A DNA stretch of 16,540 nucleotides from Pseudomonadota bacterium (lineage in GTDB: Bacteria > Pseudomonadota > Alphaproteobacteria > Rhizobiales > Devosiaceae): positions 1-16,540 of the forward strand of contig JAEYYP010000236.1 in NCBI GenBank assembly GCA_023428425.1, in the 5' to 3' direction. The translations under genes and the position numbers were made by a program. Positions 14,017 through 16,540 of this stretch are shown here, in pieces. The notes under the pieces are model-generated. The model had not been told where the DNA came from. It saw only the letters and a list, made by a program, of their open reading frames with translations, and searched no databases. Each line of letters begins with the position of its first letter. The first letter of the stretch is position 1.

Positions 14017-14478
14017 ATGCCCCAGATCTCCGCCGGGATCATGCTTCATCGCAGCAGCGCCGCCGGCACCGAGGTGCTGCTCGTCCACCCGGGCGGCCCC
14101 CTGTGGGCCAGGAGGGACGAGGCGGCCTGGTCCATCCCCAAGGGTCTCATCAATCCCGGCGAGGATCCTGAGGCCGCCGCGCGCCGCGAGTTCGCCGAAG
14201 AGGTGGGAACGGTGCTGGCGGGTTCGCTGGCAAGAATGGCGGACCTGAAACTCTCGAGCGGCAAGCGATTGCTAGCCTACGCTCTCGAGGGCGATTTCGA
14301 CCCGTCCACCCTCGCCACCAACAGTTTCGAGATGGAATGGCCGCCCCGCTCCGGCCGCCTGCAGAGCTTCCCCGAAGTCGACCGCGCGTGCTGGTTCAGT
14401 CTCCCGGAGGCCAATATCCGCCTGCATCTTGGTCAGCGTCCACTGGTCGAAGCTTTGCGACGGCACCTCGGCGCATAA
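14017..14478 (+). CDS. Nudix hydrolase
   Basis: 153 residues with a complete Nudix box at 43-65 (G43, E49, R57, E58, E61, E62, G64), the motif that binds Mg2+ and cleaves nucleoside diphosphates linked to another group. The preceding PLWARRDEAAWSIPKGLINPGE is characteristic of the branch related to diadenosine-polyphosphate and (d)NTP hydrolases. The C-terminus, with SFPEVDRACWFSLPEA, gives the usual 'E-x-W-F' strand and helix, so the domain is complete. The ATG at 14017 is chosen because MPQISAGIMLHR begins the first strand directly. No ribosome site precedes it. It diverges from the DadA-like gene (122 bases) and precedes the GAF-HD-GYP gene by 82 bases on the same strand. Substrate undetermined; a house-cleaning role is the default for this family. 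Confidence 0.93.
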   Translation: MPQISAGIMLHRSSAAGTEVLLVHPGGPLWARRDEAAWSIPKGLINPGEDPEAAARREFAEEVGTVLAGSLARMADLKLSSGKRLLAYALEGDFDPSTLATNSFEMEWPPRSGRLQSFPEVDRACWFSLPEANIRLHLGQRPLVEALRRHLGA

Positions 14479-14517
14479 GTAGTCGCCACCGTGATTATTC
14501 ACGACAATTCAATGCTT

Positions 14518-14544
14518 TTGACATCAGTATCGTCAGTATATTAT
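14518..14544 (+). promoter_or_regulatory. Promoter of the GAF-HD-GYP gene with tandem TCAGTAT
   Basis: Consensus TTGACA (14518-14523), with TATTAT (14539-14544, 5/6) 15 bases later; an alternative TTATCT (14541-14546) has 17-base spacing. The spacer carries the 7-mer TCAGTAT twice, at 14524-14530 and 14533-14539, a possible regulator site. The segment is notably A/T-rich. Transcription would start near 14551, leaving about ten bases of leader and no visible ribosome site before the ATG at 14561. Confidence 0.55.
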
Positions 14545-14560
14545 CTGGCACATTGAAATC

Positions 14561-15718
14561 ATGGCAGCACTGGCAGCAATCGAAACACGCGACGACACCG
14601 GGTCGGTCGACGAGCTCGTCCTGGCCCTTTCCATGACGCGCGGGATCGATGAAATCATGTCCATCGTCAGGTCGCGGGTCCGCGCCCTCGTCGGGGCCGA
14701 CGGCATCACCTTCGTGCTGCGCGACGGCGACCAGTGTTTCTACGCCGAGGAGGATGCCATCACCCCGCTCTGGAAGGGCCAGCGCTTCCCGGCAGAAACC
14801 TGCATCTCGGGCTGGGCGATGATGAACCGCGCGGTGGTCACCATCGAAGATATCTACGCCGACGATCGTATCCCGCATGCCGCCTACCGCCCCACCTTCG
14901 TGCGCAGCCTCGCCATGGTGCCGGTCCGTCTCGACGACCCCGTTGCAGCCATCGGCGCCTACTGGGCCCGTCGCCACCTGCCCAGCGCCGCCGACGTCGC
15001 AATTCTGCAGCGCGTCGCCAACAGCGCTGCCGTGGCGATGACGAACGTGGCCCTCATCGCCGAGTTGATCCGGGCCAAGGAGGATGCGGTTCGCGCCAAG
15101 GATGCCATCATCTTCGCCATGGCCTCGCTGGCCGAGGTTCGCGACAACGAAACCGGCAACCACATCCATCGTACGCAGCACTATGTGCGTCACCTGGCGG
15201 AGGCCGTCCGGCCGTACTTCCCGGCGGAACTCGACGAGAGGTCGATCGAGCTGCTGTTCAAATGCGCGCCGCTGCACGATGTCGGCAAGATCGGCATCCC
15301 CGACAGGATTCTGCTCAAGCCCGGCAAGCTGGATGCCGACGAGTACGCCGTGATGCAGACCCACGCGGAGAAGGGTCGCCTGGCCATCGAGGCAGCCGAA
15401 AAGAAGCTCGGCCCCAGCGAATTCCTCAAGCTAGCCCGGGAGATCGCCTGGACGCACCACGAGCGCTGGGACGGCAAGGGCTACCCGCGGGGCATCTCCG
15501 GCACCGAGATCCCGCTCGCGGGACGCCTGATGGCCATCGCGGACGTCTATGACGCGCTGGTCTCCAAGCGCTGCTACAAGCAGCCGATCGCGCACGACGA
15601 GGCCGTGGGCATCATCGCAGCCGAACGGGGCAAACAGTTCGATCCGGCACTTGTCGATATCTTCCTCACGGTGGCTCCGGCCTTCGATGCCATCCACCGC
15701 GAGTTTGTCGACATCTGA
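14561..15718 (+). CDS. GAF-HD-GYP protein, probable cyclic-di-GMP phosphodiesterase
   Basis: 385 residues, cytoplasmic. The N-terminal GAF sensor domain spans about 14-165 (RVRALVGADGITFVL; ETCISGWAMMNRAVVTIEDIYADDR; VANSAAVAM). A helical linker follows at about 165-188 (AELIRAKEDAVRAKDA). The C-terminal HD-GYP domain at about 188-380 has all key elements: H201 in GNHIHRT, HD at 239-240 (LHDVGKIGIPD), H268, HH at 299-300, GYP at 307-309 and D328 (AIADVYDAL). An intact metal site predicts active hydrolysis of cyclic-di-GMP, tuned by a ligand or redox state of the GAF domain. There is no receiver domain or membrane segment. The start at 14561 has no Shine-Dalgarno; it has a strong promoter immediately upstream. 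Its stop abuts the stop of the convergent glutathione peroxidase gene. The GAF ligand is unknown. Confidence 0.94.
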   Translation: MAALAAIETRDDTGSVDELVLALSMTRGIDEIMSIVRSRVRALVGADGITFVLRDGDQCFYAEEDAITPLWKGQRFPAETCISGWAMMNRAVVTIEDIYADDRIPHAAYRPTFVRSLAMVPVRLDDPVAAIGAYWARRHLPSAADVAILQRVANSAAVAMTNVALIAELIRAKEDAVRAKDAIIFAMASLAEVRDNETGNHIHRTQHYVRHLAEAVRPYFPAELDERSIELLFKCAPLHDVGKIGIPDRILLKPGKLDADEYAVMQTHAEKGRLAIEAAEKKLGPSEFLKLAREIAWTHHERWDGKGYPRGISGTEIPLAGRLMAIADVYDALVSKRCYKQPIAHDEAVGIIAAERGKQFDPALVDIFLTVAPAFDAIHREFVDI

Positions 15719-16219
15719 TCAGGCCGCCGCCGGTGCCGTCGCCAGCATCGCTTCAATCGGCTGGGCAAGGGTCGACGGCTCGACTTCGCTGCCGAACCGC
15801 GTGACCTTCTCGCCGTCCGGGCCGATCAGGAACTTCGTGAAATTCCACTTCACCGCCTGAAGCCCGAGCAGGCCCGGCGCCCTGCGCTTCAGCCACTGGT
15901 AGAGCGGGTGCGCTCCGCGCCCATTCACCACCACCTTGGCGAACATCGGAAAGCTGACGTTGTAGTTGAGGTCGCAGAAGGCGGCTATCTCGGTCTCGGT
16001 GCCCGGCTCCTGCTCACCGAACTGGTTGCAGGGGAAGCCCAGCACGACCAGTCCCTTGTCGCGGTAGTCCTGCCAGAGCTTCTCGAGCCCTGCATATTGC
16101 GGGGTGAAACCGCACTTGCTGGCTACATTCACCACCAGCACCGCCTTGCCGCGATAGGCAGACATCGGCTGGTCGGTTCCGTCGATCCGGCGGGCGGAAA
16201 AGTCGTAAAGCGTCGTCAC
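15719..16219 (-). CDS. Glutathione peroxidase-family thiol peroxidase
   Basis: 166 residues, normal for the bacterial GPx family that reduces hydroperoxides. Catalytic residues are Cys36 (NVASKCGFTPQY), Gln66 (GFPCNQFGEQEPG) and Trp125-Asn126 (KWNFTKFLIGPDG). A cysteine, not selenocysteine, is used, and Cys82 (AAFCDLNYNVSFP) is placed where thioredoxin-dependent members keep the resolving cysteine. It is therefore probably a thioredoxin-linked peroxidase despite the name. The GTG at 16217-16219 is chosen because VTTLYDF is the usual N-terminus and GGAG lies 8 bases upstream; 16 extra in-frame residues further upstream do not look conserved. The DUF4169 gene ends 37 bases upstream on the same strand, so a shared transcript is likely. 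Cytoplasmic, with no signal peptide. Confidence 0.93.
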   Translation of the reverse strand: MTTLYDFSARRIDGTDQPMSAYRGKAVLVVNVASKCGFTPQYAGLEKLWQDYRDKGLVVLGFPCNQFGEQEPGTETEIAAFCDLNYNVSFPMFAKVVVNGRGAHPLYQWLKRRAPGLLGLQAVKWNFTKFLIGPDGEKVTRFGSEVEPSTLAQPIEAMLATAPAAA

Positions 16220-16256
16220 GTCAGCAACTCCGGATGCGTGGGGCAATCCCCCTGCC

Positions 16257-16433
16257 CTATTCCTCACGCTTGAGGTCGTCCAGTCGCTTCTGCGAGATCT
16301 CCTGAAGCGCCGCCTCCCGCTCCTTCTCGGCCTTCGTCCGCCCGAACTTCACCCGGTTCTCAGCCGCCGCCTGCTCCTTGGCAACGCGAGCCTTGGCCTT
16401 TCGGGCTTTCGAAAGAGAGAGAATATCGGCCAT
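16257..16433 (-). CDS. DUF4169 family small protein
   Basis: 58 residues: MADILSLSKARKAKARVAKEQ, then AENRVKFGRTKAEKERE and a charged tail ending KREE. This matches the DUF4169 family, small, very basic/acidic helical proteins common in alphaproteobacteria and without known function. The NRxKFGRTKAEK core is the family signature. The protein is probably one long helix. Its ATG (16431-16433) overlaps by one base the TGA of the preceding gene (TGATG), implying translational coupling. The glutathione peroxidase gene follows after 37 bases. In this family the neighbours are often metabolic housekeeping genes; that is background knowledge. Confidence 0.85.
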   Translation of the reverse strand: MADILSLSKARKAKARVAKEQAAAENRVKFGRTKAEKEREAALQEISQKRLDDLKREE

Positions 16434-16540
16434 CAGCTTGCCTTCGCGAGGATCAGCGGCAGTTCCAGTTCTACCCTGTCGTGCAGGACCCCGGGCGCAA
16501 TCCAGTGACTTATACCCATCTCCGAGCCCACGAGACCGGG
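16433..16540 (-). CDS. C-terminal end of an unidentified protein (partial)
   Basis: The last 35 codons of a minus-strand gene run in from the window edge and end at TGA (16433-16435). The reading frame is open throughout: PGLVGSEMGISHWIAPG, then VLHDRVELELPLILAKAS. This suggests a surface loop followed by a beta strand or hydrophobic helix. I do not recognise the family from so short a piece. The stop overlaps the DUF4169 start by one base, so this gene is the upstream cistron of an apparent operon with DUF4169 and glutathione peroxidase. Confidence 0.6.
   Translation of the reverse strand, partial: PGLVGSEMGISHWIAPGVLHDRVELELPLILAKAS

Noticed and set aside
1..16540. Search for CRISPR arrays, tRNA or rRNA genes, transposases, toxin-antitoxin pairs and biosynthetic clusters
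   Set aside because: None was seen. The lone ribbon-helix-helix gene has no adjacent toxin, and no regularly spaced repeats or RNA-gene signatures were found by reading.

Overview
The window is a high-GC stretch of a bacterial chromosome. The gene families suggest an alphaproteobacterium, probably of the Hyphomicrobiales (Devosia-like). Pointers are the DUF4169 gene, a YdcH/DUF465-PPK2 pair behind an FNR/FixK-type box, and paralogue-type genes common in that order. The genus is inference. I see no rRNA, tRNA, CRISPR array, insertion sequence or phage gene.

Layout. 1-751: a VIT/CCC1-type metal transporter. 752-1750: an atypical patch with a small ribbon-helix-helix-like gene, operator-like inverted repeats, an unidentified plus-strand ORF, and a lysR gene that loses family resemblance at about 1744. 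2244-3349: the 5' part of that lysR, divergent from an MDR-type oxidoreductase. 3350-5649: a converging minus-strand pair, a dihydrodipicolinate-synthase-family enzyme followed by the chromate transporter chrA. 5888-7864: a 3-hydroxyisobutyrate-dehydrogenase-family enzyme, then an AraC-type regulator. 7958-9907: a large exported von Willebrand A/PAN-like protein. 9939-10880: two divergent small genes, one exported with a non-ATG start and one a membrane protein. 10903-12328: an FNR/FixK-like box, a YdcH-like gene and polyphosphate kinase 2. 12332-13894: a minus-strand pair, DUF1905 protein and a DadA-like FAD oxidoreductase. 14017-15718: a Nudix hydrolase and a GAF-HD-GYP cyclic-di-GMP phosphodiesterase. 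15719-16540: a minus-strand run of thiol glutathione peroxidase, DUF4169 protein and the end of an unidentified gene.

How the genes may work together. Most of the window is ordinary housekeeping and accessory metabolism in short transcription units. The clearest regulatory signal is the near-perfect FNR/FixK-type box before the YdcH-like/PPK2 pair, which suggests polyphosphate-dependent nucleotide phosphorylation under low oxygen. The DapA-family and HIBADH-family genes are divergent and share a control region with two palindromes, so they may act on related keto- or hydroxy-acid substrates. The lysR region looks like the scar of a rearrangement: the gene body is cut at about 1744, and a possible LysR C-terminal remnant lies about 0.8 kb further on the same strand, with the ribbon-helix-helix gene between. 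The exported VWA/PAN protein, with 12 cysteines, is the least characterised large gene here. I found no convincing complete new defence or biosynthetic system.
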